DNA of 64,000 nucleotides from Dendrobium chrysotoxum. Taxonomy: Eukaryota > Streptophyta > Magnoliopsida > Asparagales > Orchidaceae. Of the stretch, positions 34,475-46,098 are shown in pieces. Both the position numbers and the translations under genes were made by a program. The stretch spans positions 10,030,126 to 10,094,125 of the forward strand of contig CM034311.1 in NCBI GenBank assembly GCA_019925795.1, written 5' to 3'. The notes beneath the pieces are model-generated. The model saw only the letters and a program-made list of their open reading frames with translations, searched no databases and was not told where the DNA came from. Numbering within the stretch: the first letter of the stretch is position 1; every line of letters starts with the position of its first letter.

Positions 34475-35060
34475 ATGGGATGACCAATTTCATACACTAT
34501 CAATCGTTTATAACGATCGATCATAATAATTGTCCCTAGTTTGATTGCATGATATCATGGGGTTAATTAGGAAATAATTTTATTAAGGCGTACAATATGA
34601 ATAAAATCATATTGTATGATCAACATATTTATACCCTTGGCGGTTAGGGTTTTGATAGAGTTGTCCAGATCGTATAGTACAAAGCCAAATCATATATTAC
34701 AATAACATATCGTATAGTACGAAGCTAAATCATAAAGTATGAGTTACTTAAAAAGAAACACTCTCTCAAAAACTTTTTTCACTTTCCACCTGTGTGTGTG
34801 CAAGGTTACTTAGCAAAGATATCCACCCAATTAGAGGATACAACTCAAGAAAGAGAAAATGCTGAATAAATGAAAACCAACTTTAACCCAAGAGTACCAG
34901 TCTTAAGCTGATCTGAATTGCAAATAAATGGTAGATTGTCATCCTGAAATGTTAGTACACACAGCACAAAAAAAATATCCCAAAAATAAGTTAAAGCATT
35001 AACATTCATAATAATATTTGTTATAATCAAAATCACAATGCTTGAACCAGGTTTGCAATA
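34475..35060 (-). repeat. Element C 3' LTR, segment 2 of 2
   Basis: Continues from 24365 with CATGGGATGACCAATTTCATA, TA-type palindromes (to about 34745), GTGTGTGTGCAAGGTTACTTAG and the inner edge GGTTTGCAATA at 35060. Confidence 0.82.
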
Positions 35061-35292
35061 ATCTCCTCTTTTTAAAGATGGCAAACATTATTATTCTTGG
35101 TTTTCCAAAAGGTTGCTTTACTCTAAATTACCCCTTAGATGAAAATCAATTTCAAGTAGAAGGAGTGTAAAAAGAATTAATAGTAGCAATAACAAATAAC
35201 AACAACAATAAATAACAATAATAATAAATAAACAACAACAACAACAAACAACAACAACAATAATAAACAACAAAATAATACTCCCCCTTTTG
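35061..35292 (-). other. Two polypurine tracts of element C and a CAA/AAT simple repeat
   Basis: 35061-35075 reads TTAAAAAGAGGAGAT in element sense next to the LTR. The second tract, AAAAGGGGGAG, is at 35281-35292. Between them, 35180-35280 is a simple repeat of AAC/AAT triplets. Confidence 0.75.
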
Positions 35293-36768
35293 ACATCACA
35301 AAAAGAAGGAAACAATAGTAAGAAAAAAAGAGGAAAAAAAAGAAACGAACATAGGAACAGAGACAAAAATAGAAATAGAAATAGAACCAAAAAGAAAACA
35401 GATTCAATAGACTACCAACTCATAATGAAGAAAATATCACAGCTCATGGTAACTTGCATGGGTGTTTTTATAATGTAATAAACTTACTCCACAAATAGAA
35501 AAAGCTTAACTAAGACAAATGTTGACTTTAATTCAACCAAAGGAGTTTGATTGTATAGTTTGCACATCCAACTTAGAGTCTTCACAAGCTAAAGTCCGTT
35601 CTATAAATAAAAATCTAACTCAAAAATTACAATCAAATAGGAAAGCTTAAACTTTTCAAACTGCAAGCTTGAAATTCATAGAATATTACTATAAAACTGG
35701 TGAATGAAGAACCAAGATTTTTCAAAATCAAGTATTAAACACAATTATGAATACACAGGGATTTTCCAAGATATAAAGATTTACTAGAAAAAAATAATTT
35801 AAGTTGGGCTCATTTTTTGCCTCTTTTATCAGCTTTTAGTGTACATTACGCATCTTTTATTTTTCAGCTCATTTTATGCCTCTTTTACTTTTGGCATCAT
35901 TCCACATCTTTTGACTTTGGGCTCATTTTGTGCCTCTTTTGAATATTTGCAAATTGCTTCCTTTATAAATCTTTAAAAATCTCAATTGATCTTCCAAATA
36001 GAAGAGAAGAATAACTCACTCTCTTATATAAGGAGGAATAATCTACAAAGCAAACCCGAGCATTCTAATAGGAATACAAACTTGATGTAGAAAAATAATG
36101 AATTCTAATCATCAAATTGCAGAATATATCCATGATATAAAAACATGTAGTAGAGAGAATAAGTTTTCATTTGAACCAACTTAATTCCAACTCGATTTAG
36201 ATTTTTAAGTATACATAAGGAATTATCATGCATAGGAAATAAGCAGGGATATATAAATTCATGAATTTTTATCCTGTTAGTTAAAAAGAATGTTAGCAAT
36301 TACTTATTTAACCTTTTGAGTCAAAATAGAGGTATGTTTACACAATCAGAAAAGAGAACTCTTCAGTCCAAGTTTAGTCGTACAATACAATCTAAGTCGT
36401 ATAGTATGATATCATTTATATACTACGAGTTTATTTATACAGTACAAGTTTATTCGTACAGTATGAGTTCATTCATACAGTATGATCTAAGTCGTACAGC
36501 ATGATCAACAGAAACATCAATTTAGTAGTTAGAAAAATTCTCAAGTAAGGAGCACATAAAAGAGATCTAAGTGCACAAAACCAGCTTAGAAAGAAAAATA
36601 ATTACCATTTTAAGAAAAGAAAAGCAACTCACAAACACTTTTTTTAAAGAAAAAAAAAAACAACACAACAATGACTGAAAGGAAATTCCATTACAAAGCA
36701 AAACACAAACAAGAAAGTATAGTTTTAAAAGGAAACATTACGATCATAATAAAAAAACTAAAAGAAAA
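35293..36768 (-). other. 3' noncoding region of element C
   Basis: Contains three GGGCTCATTTTNTGCCTC-type modules (35810-35945), an A/G-rich stretch at 35300-35400, and a palindrome array at 36380-36505. No credible ORF. Confidence 0.6.
36380..36505 (-). promoter_or_regulatory. Internal palindrome array downstream of the extra ORF
   Basis: About seven TA-type motifs close together (TCGTATAGTATGAT, TCGTACAGTATGAG, TCATACAGTATGAT, TCGTACAGCATGAT). This is the LTR-type motif inside the internal region, on the far side of the extra ORF. Confidence 0.55.
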
Positions 36769-37871
36769 CTAGTACAGTAGTGGATCCTGATCGTGAGGTG
36801 GCGGTGGAGGTGGTTGGAAGAACTTGATAAAATGATCATACTGCTGCTGGATGGTGGTGTACTAGTTTTGAATGTTTCCAAATTTCTCCCTGAACCAACC
36901 CATATCATTATCATGTTGGATTTTTTGTTGATCTAGGAGAGTCTCTAGTCTATCAAATCATTGAATCAACTCCTCATAAGGGTAGTGGTGAGGAGCAGGT
37001 GCAGGTGTGGGTTCAGTTGCAGGGACAGCTTCTCCTTCTTTATCAAAGAGAGGATCTTCAGACTCTGGTCCCTATAAAGGAGCATCCAAAAGAGACATCT
37101 GAATAGTAGATTGGAGTGTGAATAGGAGGGGCAGGATATGTGATGTTGTATTTTTTGTCCAAGATATATCCAATCACATGTCCTAGAGTGATGTTTTTCT
37201 TTCTCCTAGTAGCTGGAAGTCGAAGGAAGTGAGGTTTTGGATGTAATCAATTATCATTTGAGCTTCATCCATTTTGGTGTTTGACATAATGAAGTAGGTT
37301 ACAATTGACTGTAGGGGAGTCATATTTATTCGGTCTCCAGCTTTAGGGATAATAGATATTCTTAGTATGTGCTGGATAACCCTAGCATTTTGGTTTAAGG
37401 CAGATACTAAGGGTTGGTGATAGTTAAGGGCAGCATTTCTTAGCAGAATATTCATAACAGTCCAATCAAAATTGAATCTAGAAGACATGGCAAGAGGTCT
37501 ATTCCCTTGGGTGTTTAGCTGAAGGTTGATTCCTATGTCTTCCTTGGTAATTTCTATATTCTGGCAGTATACTCGGGAAGACATTACCATAGCATCCCCA
37601 CTAATCCTAAGGTTTGTGAGAAATTCATAAAGGATTTTAGAATGGAAGGGATAGGCCAAGGTTAGAAAAAATTGAAGTGTAGTAGAGTTGAAGAGGTTCA
37701 TTATTGGGTAGCTAAGGGCCTGTTGATTAAGAAGCCTTGAAGTTGTGATATTGGCTTCTTTGTATTTTTATAGGCAGCTTCATCAGAAGCTATCAGAAAA
37801 TGCTCGTCTATAGCGTTCCAAGAGGAGGAAGCACCCTGGGTTTGTTGATTGCATTTTCCATCGCCAGCCAT
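36769..37871 (-). pseudogene. Extra ORF after pol in element C (env-like position)
   Basis: About 365 codons on the minus strand from an ATG at 37871 to a TAG at 36769-36771, broken by at least one frameshift (near 37720) and by stops after residue 230. The best open part is 37183-37701 (172 aa). It contains YPFHSKILYEFLTNLRISGD and SSRVYCQNIEITKEDIGINL, a pattern I associate with the domain annotated as 'putative plant transposon protein' in many plant retroelement ORFs. The C-terminus has a proline-rich acidic stretch, a short coiled coil (EELIQ-FDRLETLLDQQKIQ) and a PPPPPPHDQDPLLY end. It has no visible signal peptide or membrane span, so an envelope function is not supported. The site between pol and the 3' LTR is where SIRE-like elements carry their env-like gene. 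A keeps nothing of it and B only the tail. Function unknown. Confidence 0.6.
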
Positions 37872-37938
37872 TGCAAAGATTTGAATGCAAGAAGGAAGGA
37901 ATTGAAGGGTAGTGTGAAAAATTTAAATGAGGTTGGCT

Positions 37939-38450
37939 GTTTAAATAGAAATTGAATGGATCATACTGTACCATTTTGAGATCATATGGGATGATCGATC
38001 ACAATCAATTCAGCTAGGTGAGTTGTCAAAAAGTTTTTATGATCGTAAAACATGATCAGACATCATACGGGATGATTAGAGATATGGAATTTGTCCCAAG
38101 GAGTCAGGTAGTACGACCTTTGATGAGAAGGTTTGTACAGAATGAATAGGTGTTCGTACAGTACGATTAACAATAAATTGGAATGAATTCATCCAAAGAA
38201 TTGTGTATTGTACAGTATGAATAGGTGTTCATATAGTACGATGGACAATGATTGATATAATATGAACCATACATTAAACTAAAGGCAATGATTAGGCAGT
38301 GTTGTGCGGATCGTACAGTATGAAAAATGATCGTACAGTACAATTATAAATTATAGGTATAATTTGGATCACCCATTAAGCCAAGGGTTATGATCAAAGT
38401 AGTGCAAATCATATAAGATGAATGTGGTTCAGATAGAATGATATAAGAGA
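37939..38450 (-). promoter_or_regulatory. Candidate internal promoter of the extra ORF
   Basis: A TATTTAAAC box (37939-37947, minus strand) lies about 70 bp before the ATG at 37871. Upstream of it, 37960-38450 holds many LTR-type palindromes and half-sites (GATCGTACAGTATGA, TTCGTACAGTACGATT, ATCATACGGGATGATT). This copies the LTR arrangement of array then TATA box. Promoter activity is inferred. Confidence 0.5.
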
Positions 38451-38707
38451 AGAGATTTTTATTTTGTAGAAAGAAATAGTGTGGTTCAAAAAAATGGTTT
38501 GTGAAATGATCAGGACTCAATCTTAAAGAACGATAATGACAAAACCAAAAGAAAAAATAAGAATGAAAATAAAATCATTAACAAAAATGATTTAAGGACT
38601 AAATAAAAAAATTTAGATAAAGTTAAAAAAAATAAAAAAACATTAAAAAATATAAGTAAAAAAAATAGAAAGATGACAACATAAAGCATAAATAGAAGGC
38701 ATCTATT

Positions 38708-41700
38708 TCAAGCTTGAATGTCTATTACACCTAATATTGTTCTTAAGATGCTGAAAGTGTCAAAGGTCAGTGGTTTTGTAAAGATATCAGCAAGTTAGTT
38801 TTCAGTGGCTATATGGTGTAGCCTGCCTCCTTTGGTAACATGATCCCTAATGAAGCGGTGCATTATATCAATGTGTTTGGTCCTGGAGTGTTGGATTAGA
38901 TTCTTTGAAATGCAGATGGAACTAGTGTTATCACATAGGATTGAAATTATGCCTACAGGTAATCCTAAATCCAAAATTTGTTATTTTAATTAAAGGACTT
39001 GAGCAATATAACTTCCTAAGGCTATACATTCAACTTTAATAGTGGACAGTGCAACTGAGTTCTATTTTCTACTGGACCAGGAGACTAAGGATTGTCCTAT
39101 GAATTAACATATTTTAGAAGTGCTTTTTTTATCAACTTGGCACCTTGTAAAATCTGAAGCAGAATATCCTATGATTTTAAAAGAGGTGTTGTGCCTCGAA
39201 TACTAGATTCTTAAGTCTTGAGTTCCTAAGAGATATCTAAGGATTCTCTTAAGAGCAGTCAAGTGAGACTCTTTTATATTAGTCTCAAATGTAGCATAAA
39301 AATAAACACTAAACATAATATCAGGTCTACTAGTAGTCAGGTAAAAAAGTGATTCAATTATTCCTCTGTATTTCTTTTAATCAATATATTTTTCATTTGA
39401 ATCTTTATCTAACTGAACATTGGAACTCATGGGAATGTTGATTATCATGGCTTTATCCATTTCATATTTCGTAAGGATGTCCTTAATATATTTTGATTGA
39501 CTAAGGAAAGTTCTATCATCCTTTTACCTTATGCTAAATCCAAGAAAATAGGTCAGTTCTCCCATCATACTCATTCCAAACTCATTACTCATCGTTTTTA
39601 AAAATTTATCTCATAGATTTTTATCAGAAGATCCAAACAGAATATCATCAACATAAGTTTGGACAATCAGTAGTTCATCTCTTACCTTTTCAGAATAAGG
39701 GTGGTGTCTACACTCCCCTTAACAAATATTCTTTCTAGTAGGAATGTGCATAGCCTTTCATACCATGTCCTGGGTGCTTGTTTCAGTCCATATAATACAT
39801 TTTTTAATCTAAATACATGTTTAAGAAATTATGAATTTTCAAAACCTGGGGGTTATTTAACATACACATCTTCTTTTATTACCCCATTCAGAAAGGCACT
39901 CTTGACATCCATTTGGTACAGTTTAAATCCTTTAAAATATACGAAGGCTAAGAGCACTCTAATGGCTTTTAATTTAGCTACATGGGCAAAGATCTCTTTA
40001 AATTCAATTGTTTCTATCTGATTATACCCCTTAGCAACTAATCTTACCTTATTTCTCACCACTACACTAGAATTATTCATTTTAATTTTGAAAACCCATT
40101 TAGTTCCAACTGTACTCTAGTTCTTAGGTCTTTCAACTAGCTCCCAAACATCGTTCCTCATAAATTAATTTAACTCTTCTTACATAGCTAGGATCTAAAA
40201 TTCATCAGATAGGGCTTAATTTATATTGGTGGGTTCAGTCATTGAGATGAAGGCAGAGTGGTTAACTTCGTTTTTAAGTCCATGCCCAGTTCTAACAACT
40301 TTAGATGGGTCTCCTAAGACTACTTCTTTAGGATGACTTGAAGAATATCTCCATTCTCTAGGCAATGTGTTTTCAGGTTCTACCCTTTTCTCCAGATTTG
40401 TAGATTCTACTCCTTGGGTTACTTCTACTACTACTTTTACTTCCACCGTAGACCCTCCAGAATTATTAGATGAGTGGCCTCCTTTACTACCAAGGTTCTT
40501 TTATTAAAGACTCTATAGGATTTTCTAATATTTGAGTAACCTAGGAATACTCCTTCATCAAAATTTGGGTCAAACTTTCCTAGTTGAGACTTCCCATTAT
40601 TTAGAATGAACACTTTACATCCAAAGACATGAAGGTGAGAGAGGTTGGGTGTCCTACCCTTAAGGATTTCATAGGATGTCTTGTTCAGCTTGGATCTAAC
40701 ATTAACCCTATTCAGAACATAATAGGATGTATTCACCGCTTCTACCTAGAAGTATTTAGGAAGTGAGTATTAAGCTAACATGGCTCTAACAGCTTATACT
40801 AGGGTCTTGTTCTTTCTTTCAGCTACCCCATTCTACTGAGGGGTCCTAGGAGCTGAAAAGTTATGATCTATTCCTTACTTCTTACAATAAGATTCAAAAT
40901 TTTTAGTCTCAAATTCTCCACCGTGGTCAATATGAATGACTAAGATTTCATAACCTAGTTTCCTTTTAATCCAAGTGGAAAAAGATCTAAACTCATTGAA
41001 TGATTTATCTTTATGAGATAGGAATCTAACCCATGTAAACCTCGAGTAATCATTAATAATTACACACCCAAAGACTTTCCCTCCTAAGCTTGTAGTGCTG
41101 ACAGATCCAAAGAGATCCATATGAAGGACTTCTAAGGGTTTGCTAGTGATAATGTCTTTGATTGAGTGGAAGGAGGATTTGACTTATTTTCCTAATTAAC
41201 AGGCATCGCATAGGTGGTCCTTAGTGAACTCTAGTTTGGGAATTCCTCTCACTAAGTCTTTTTGGGTGATCTTTTTAAGGCTTTTCATGCTTACATGATA
41301 TAATCTTTTATGCTATAATTAGGACTCATCAACAATTATTTTTAAGAAAAAAGTAGGGTCAGATTTAATATAATTTAAATCAAGCATGTAAATATTATTC
41401 ATTCTCCTTACCTACAAAATAATATTATTATTTAAGCTTATTATATAGTTGGTTGACTAAAATTTTATGCTGAAGACTTTATCACAGAGCTGGCTAATGC
41501 TAATAAAATTATTTTTCAAGCCATCTACAAGTAAAAAAATTTTAATGATAAAATTTTTTGAATTGCCAATTATACCTAAGCCCCCACTCTCCTGGTGGTT
41601 TTATCTCCAAGTGTCACCTTGCCTCCTACCCTGGCGTCCAGCAAAATGAATTTATTTGCATCTCTAGTCATTTTCCTTGAACATTCGCTGTCCAGGTACC

Positions 41701-41734
41701 ACATGCTCTCATGAGTTCTTTTATGAGAGCACTC
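38708..41734 (-). pseudogene. pol: Element C pol, heavily decayed
   Basis: Same order as A and B. Protease region near 41600-41710 with the CSR and MT residues partly visible. Integrase in pieces: 40875-41120 (MDLFGSVSTTSLGGK, HIDHGGEF) and 40437-40736 (YVLNRVNVRSKLNKT). RT at 39850-40080 (MDVKSAFLNG) with YVDD at 39644-39655, then RNase H down to about 38708. Almost every segment has stops or frameshifts, many of which look like CAG/CAA/TGG changed to stops. Far more diverged than A or B, so an older copy. Confidence 0.9.
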
Positions 41735-42434
41735 CTACAAAATCATCAAATGTTAGATTTAGGAACTCAAAGAAGTTTGGGTTCCACCTTATGGAATGTG
41801 GGATGAAATGCATGCAAACTATGATGTGAATTTTGAAATTTTGGTCTCCACACCAAATGTGTTCTATGGTGAATGGTGTAAGTGTGGGAGATGTGTCCTA
41901 GCATGCCACAAGAAAAATATCTAAGACTAAGAAAAGGGTTAATTAATCTATGTGGGTGATTATGCCTCTTCCTCGGTTTGAATGATGCATGCTGTAGTGA
42001 TGGATTATGTAACTATATAAGTGAAGGTGATGTTTTATTTTGTTTGAAAACATTTAACTTGATTTGTTAAAACTGGTTTGCACTTTTAAGAATTGAAATT
42101 TCAACTTTTAATGCATGCTCCCAATTATCAACTTCATCTAAACATGCCTTTATTTTCTTAAATAAATTTTCTAAATTAATATAGGTTGCTTTTAAGGAAT
42201 CATGCTCATCAGTTAATTCAGAATGCTTCTTATTTAAGATTATCAAATTCATCTAACAAAGCCATGTGATTGTTATCTAGAGTGGAGTGATCATTCCTTA
42301 AGCATTCATGTTTTTTTTTACAGAATTAGAAAATTAGCTTTAAGGCTTGCATGTAACTTTTTAAGCTTCCTATATTAAGAATGAATTTTTTTTTCAAAAT
42401 CTTTAAATAATTATTCTTAGGTAAGCTCACATAC
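41735..42434 (-). other. Candidate intron interval in element C
   Basis: Donor GAG/GTATGTGAG at 42434; acceptor TTTTGTAG/GAG ending at 41735, with CTAAC, the consensus plant branch point, about 20 nt upstream. Length is 700 nt after indels. The splice sites survive although most of the coding sequence around them has decayed. Confidence 0.55.
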
Positions 42435-43513
42435 CTCCTCTTAATCAGAATGATTAAGATGATCATCTGCCATTAAGCATAGGTCTATTACCTCCTCTTC
42501 TGCTTCAATTTTAGAAGAGTTTGATTCAGAGTCTACCAAGATAGCCTTTTGAGTCCTTTGCTTGCCCTTTTGAATTTAGGCTTTTCTTTACCCTTCTCCT
42601 TACTTGGGCGAGCTTTAAGAGTTGGGCAATTGGACTTCAGGTGCCCTAGCTTCCTATATTCAAAATATATAATGTTAGAAGAAATTTTAGAATTCTTACC
42701 AATTTTACCTTTATTCCATTTCTGATGATGCTTTTTCTTTCTCTTTAGGAAGCTTTTGAACTGCCTAGTCATCAAAGCAATGTCATCATAATCTTATCCA
42801 GAGGAGTCACTATCAGAATCATTGGCCTTTCAGGGTAATTTTCTCTTTCTTCTTTTCACCTACATCAAGCTGTCTTTGATTCACTCCTTGCTCATAGATA
42901 ATGAGTAACCCAAGTAAGTTATCAATGGAATAAACATTTAGATCTTTAGATTCAGTGATGGTAGTGATTTTTGCATCATAGAAAGAAGGTAAACATCATA
43001 AAATCTTGTTAACTTTTTCATAATTTATAAGCTCTCTTCCTAAGGCATGTAGGGAAGTAATAATATGAGTAAAACTAGTATACATTTTAGAAATAGATTC
43101 ACTAGGTTTCATGCAAAAAAGTTTATAATTGTGAAGCAGACTATTCAGCCTAGATTGTTTAACTTTGTTTGTTCCTTCATAAGTAATAAAGAGTTTGTCC
43201 CAAATCTCTTTACCAGTTGAACAAGTAGAAACACGTATATAATCTTTAGATTTTAAAGCATAGAAAAAATAATTTAAACTTTTGACATTTAGTTGGGCTA
43301 AATCTCTATCATCTGTAGTCCATTTAACAAAAGGTATTTCAATTTTGACGCCATTTACTAATCTAAAAGGTGCAGAATATCGTTCTTGAACTAACATCCA
43401 AATGCGACAATTAATTGATTATAAAAAAGTGGGCATGCAAATTTTCCAAAATCAAAAGGAATATTATTAAATAAAGGTGGTCATGTAATTGAATCTTCTT
43501 CTACAGTATTACC
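42435..43513 (-). pseudogene. gag: Element C gag, start deleted
   Basis: UBN2-type domain at 42996-43397 (RVSTCSTGKEIWDKLFITYE, YTSFTHIITSLHALGREL); the knuckle reads YFEYRKLGHLKSNC, so two Cys are lost. The sequence stops about 25 codons short of the usual ATG and runs into LTR sequence near 43513. Frameshifted and dead. Confidence 0.85.
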
Positions 43514-44594
43514 TTAAAATCCTTTTTCTCCCTCCTGGAGTATGTAGAGAACCTAGATCTGATACTGATGAAGATCTTCCCAGAGCCACCAAGGAACCAG
43601 ACAAGTAGCTTGATGAACATGATGGAAACCTTTCTTGGAGCAACCTCTGTGAATCTCTCATAACTCCCCCTCACAAGGATTTCTCCCTCTCCCAAGCTCT
43701 TTCCCTCCCTTCTCTAACTCTCTCTCAAGAAGACTAAACAGCTAAAGATTTCTAATAGGAGTATTAAAAATCCTTAAGTAGTGGGCTTAAAAAAATCTTA
43801 TTTTTTAAGAAATTTATCTTCTGTTCATACAGTACAATACATAGATTGTATAGTACATCAGTGTGATTTAGAATTGTGTAGCAAGTTCGTGCAGATGAAC
43901 TGTACAACCTTCAAATAAATCGTATGGTATGATAAAAATATCATATGATACGATCTTCAAAATGTTCTTCTGTTCATTCAGGATGATGCTTGGGATGATC
44001 AACTTTGTAGTCAGTCAGTCGTACAATATGATTGAAATTATATTGTATAATTAGTTCAAATTTCATGTCTTTTGTATGGTACGATCTTTGGGATGACCAA
44101 TTTTATACACTATCAATCATATGGTATGATATAAATTATATGGTATGATTGATCACAATAATTATCTCTGGTTTGATTATCTGATACCGTGGGGTTAATT
44201 AGGAAATAATTTAATTAAGGCATACAGTATGAATAAATATGTATGGTATGATAAGCATATTTAGACCCTTGGCGGCTAGGGTTTTGACAGAGTTGTACAA
44301 ATCATACAATATGAAACCAAATCATACAGTACGATACATGTATCATACAGTACGAAGCTAAATCATACAATATGAATTACTTATCAAGAAAAACTCTCTC
44401 AAAAACTTTTTTCTCTCTCTCCCTATGTGTGTGCAAGGTTACTCAGCAAAGATATCCACCCAATTATAGGATACGACTCAGGAAAGGGAAAAATACATAA
44501 TAAAATGAAAACCAACTTAACCCTAGTCAACCCAACTTTGAGCTGATCCACATTGCAAATGAACGGTGGACTATAATCCTGAAACATTAGTACA
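43514..44594 (-). repeat. Element C 5' LTR, partial
   Basis: Starts inside the leader repeats (CTCCCTCCTGGAGTA) and matches 23797 onward of the 3' LTR. TA-type palindromes at 43830-44360, then GTGTGTGCAAGGTTACTCAG. Cut at 44594 by a plus-strand LTR; the last 45 or so bp and the right edge are missing. Confidence 0.82.
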
Positions 44595-46098
44595 TGTTGC
44601 AAATATGGATTCAAGAAGTATAGTTTTGATGAAGGCAAACATGTTTGTGTTCTATTTTGCTTGGCTAATCATTTCAGGTACAAAAGATCAAATATAAATA
44701 TAGCCAACTCAAGATCGGGTCCAAGTGTGTCTAAATGTAATTTTTTCCTTTCTTGAGTCAAATGTAATGTAATTGATCCCCTAGCTAAGTAACCTTGCAC
44801 ACACACACTCAGGGGGAGAGGTTTAGTGAATTAGAGTTTCTGTTAAATTTTTTTTCTGATCGTCCTGGACGATATACACATCATCCTGGACGATCCAGTG
44901 AAAATAGAAACCCTAATTTGGGCGACCAAGTTAAGTCTGTCTGATTAAGTCGATCGTCTTAGACAATCCATCCATCGTACGGGACGATAGGCTCAAATCA
45001 AAAATTCTCAGCCGCTAGATCAAGTTAGGCAAGTTTTATTTTTAGAGATTTGATCTGATCGTCCCGGATGATACGTGTATCATCCTGGATGATTCATAAC
45101 AATCATGCCTAAATTACTCTGGTGATTAAGGAAAATAATCAAGGTCTGATTGATTTGATCATATCGTCATGGATGATCACAGGATCGTACAGGATGATGT
45201 GTTAAAAATCCTGACCATCCAACATATTTTACCTATACGTCCAGAGCGGTGATTAGGATGATTTTGACACTTTTTGAACTAATCATACATGATGATAGAA
45301 ATATCATCCTGGACGATCAAGTCATTTTGAGGTCATCTAGCACAAGTTCCTCTAGACGACCAGGGCGGTCTTCTGGACGAAATTCTTGATTTACACTAAT
45401 CATCCTGGACGATCACAGAATCATATAGGATGATCTGAATAACTTTTTGTTCTAATCATCTAGAAGAGCCAGATCATCCAGGTTGAAATAGGTTATTTTG
45501 AACTGATCGTACAGGATGATCTAGCCATCATCCTAGATGATATTGGCCAACCAGTTGAGATTTAGGGCAAATTTTGAGCCCTCTTATAAAATATCTTTTT
45601 CTTCCAACAAGAAAAATCTTTTGCCACTTTCCTTCTAGAGAAACCTTGAGAAAGAGAGAGAGCTTGGGAGAGAGAGAGAGGATCTTGTGAGGGATTCACA
45701 ATGGTTGGTCCAAGAAAGGATCAGAGTCGTCTTCTTCTTTCGTCGTCTCTCATCTTATCGGTGTTTTCTGTGGGAGGATAATTCGCAAGAATATCTGGGT
45801 TCTCTGCCTGCTTCAGGAGGAAGCAAAAGGAGTTCAGGTTCTCTACCTCCTTCAGGAGGAAGCGAAAGGAGTTCGGGTTCTCTGCCTGCTTTAGGAGGAA
45901 GTGAAAGGAGTTCACGTTCTCTGCCTCACCGAGTTGGTCGAAAGGAGTTTTGTACAGGCTTCTTCGCCTTGCTATGTGAGCAGAAGGAGAGTCACTTTTG
46001 TGTTAGTGCAATACCCGGAGGGGAGGATCCGGGGAGTGGACGTAGGTCAAGTTGACCAAACCACTATAAAATATGGTGTGCTCTTTCTTTTATTTTTT
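44595..46098 (+). repeat. Truncated plus-strand LTR, same subtype as element D
   Basis: Starts TGTTGCAAATATGG and follows the D LTR closely. Palindrome array at about 44860-45543, TATAAAA at 45585-45591, three 39-bp leader repeats (45798-45915). It ends at about 46098 after GGTGTGCTCTTTC, roughly 200 bp short of a full LTR, where it joins gypsy sequence. There is no primer site or internal region. Confidence 0.88.

Larger units (their letters stand above)
23324..44594 (-). mobile_element. Copia element C, old, with nested element B
   Basis: Minus-strand copia element inserted into the gypsy pol. The 3' LTR is 23324-24365 plus 34475-35060, split by element B. The internal region is 35061-43513. 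A partial 5' LTR (43514-44594) is cut by a plus-strand LTR. A deletion at about 43513 removed the gag start, leader, primer site and roughly 470 bp of the 5' LTR. Its coding part has many stops. It is older than A and B and belongs to a sister family, whose LTR palindromes read ATCGTACAGTATGAT instead of ATCGTCC-N-GGACGAT. It has an extra ORF after pol. Confidence 0.85.

Noticed and set aside
35118..35407. Two overlapping hydrophobic ORFs
   Set aside because: They translate an AAC/AAT simple repeat on the opposite strand.
37183..37701. Envelope glycoprotein in element C
   Set aside because: The ORF is in an env-like position but shows no signal peptide, membrane span or cysteine pattern.
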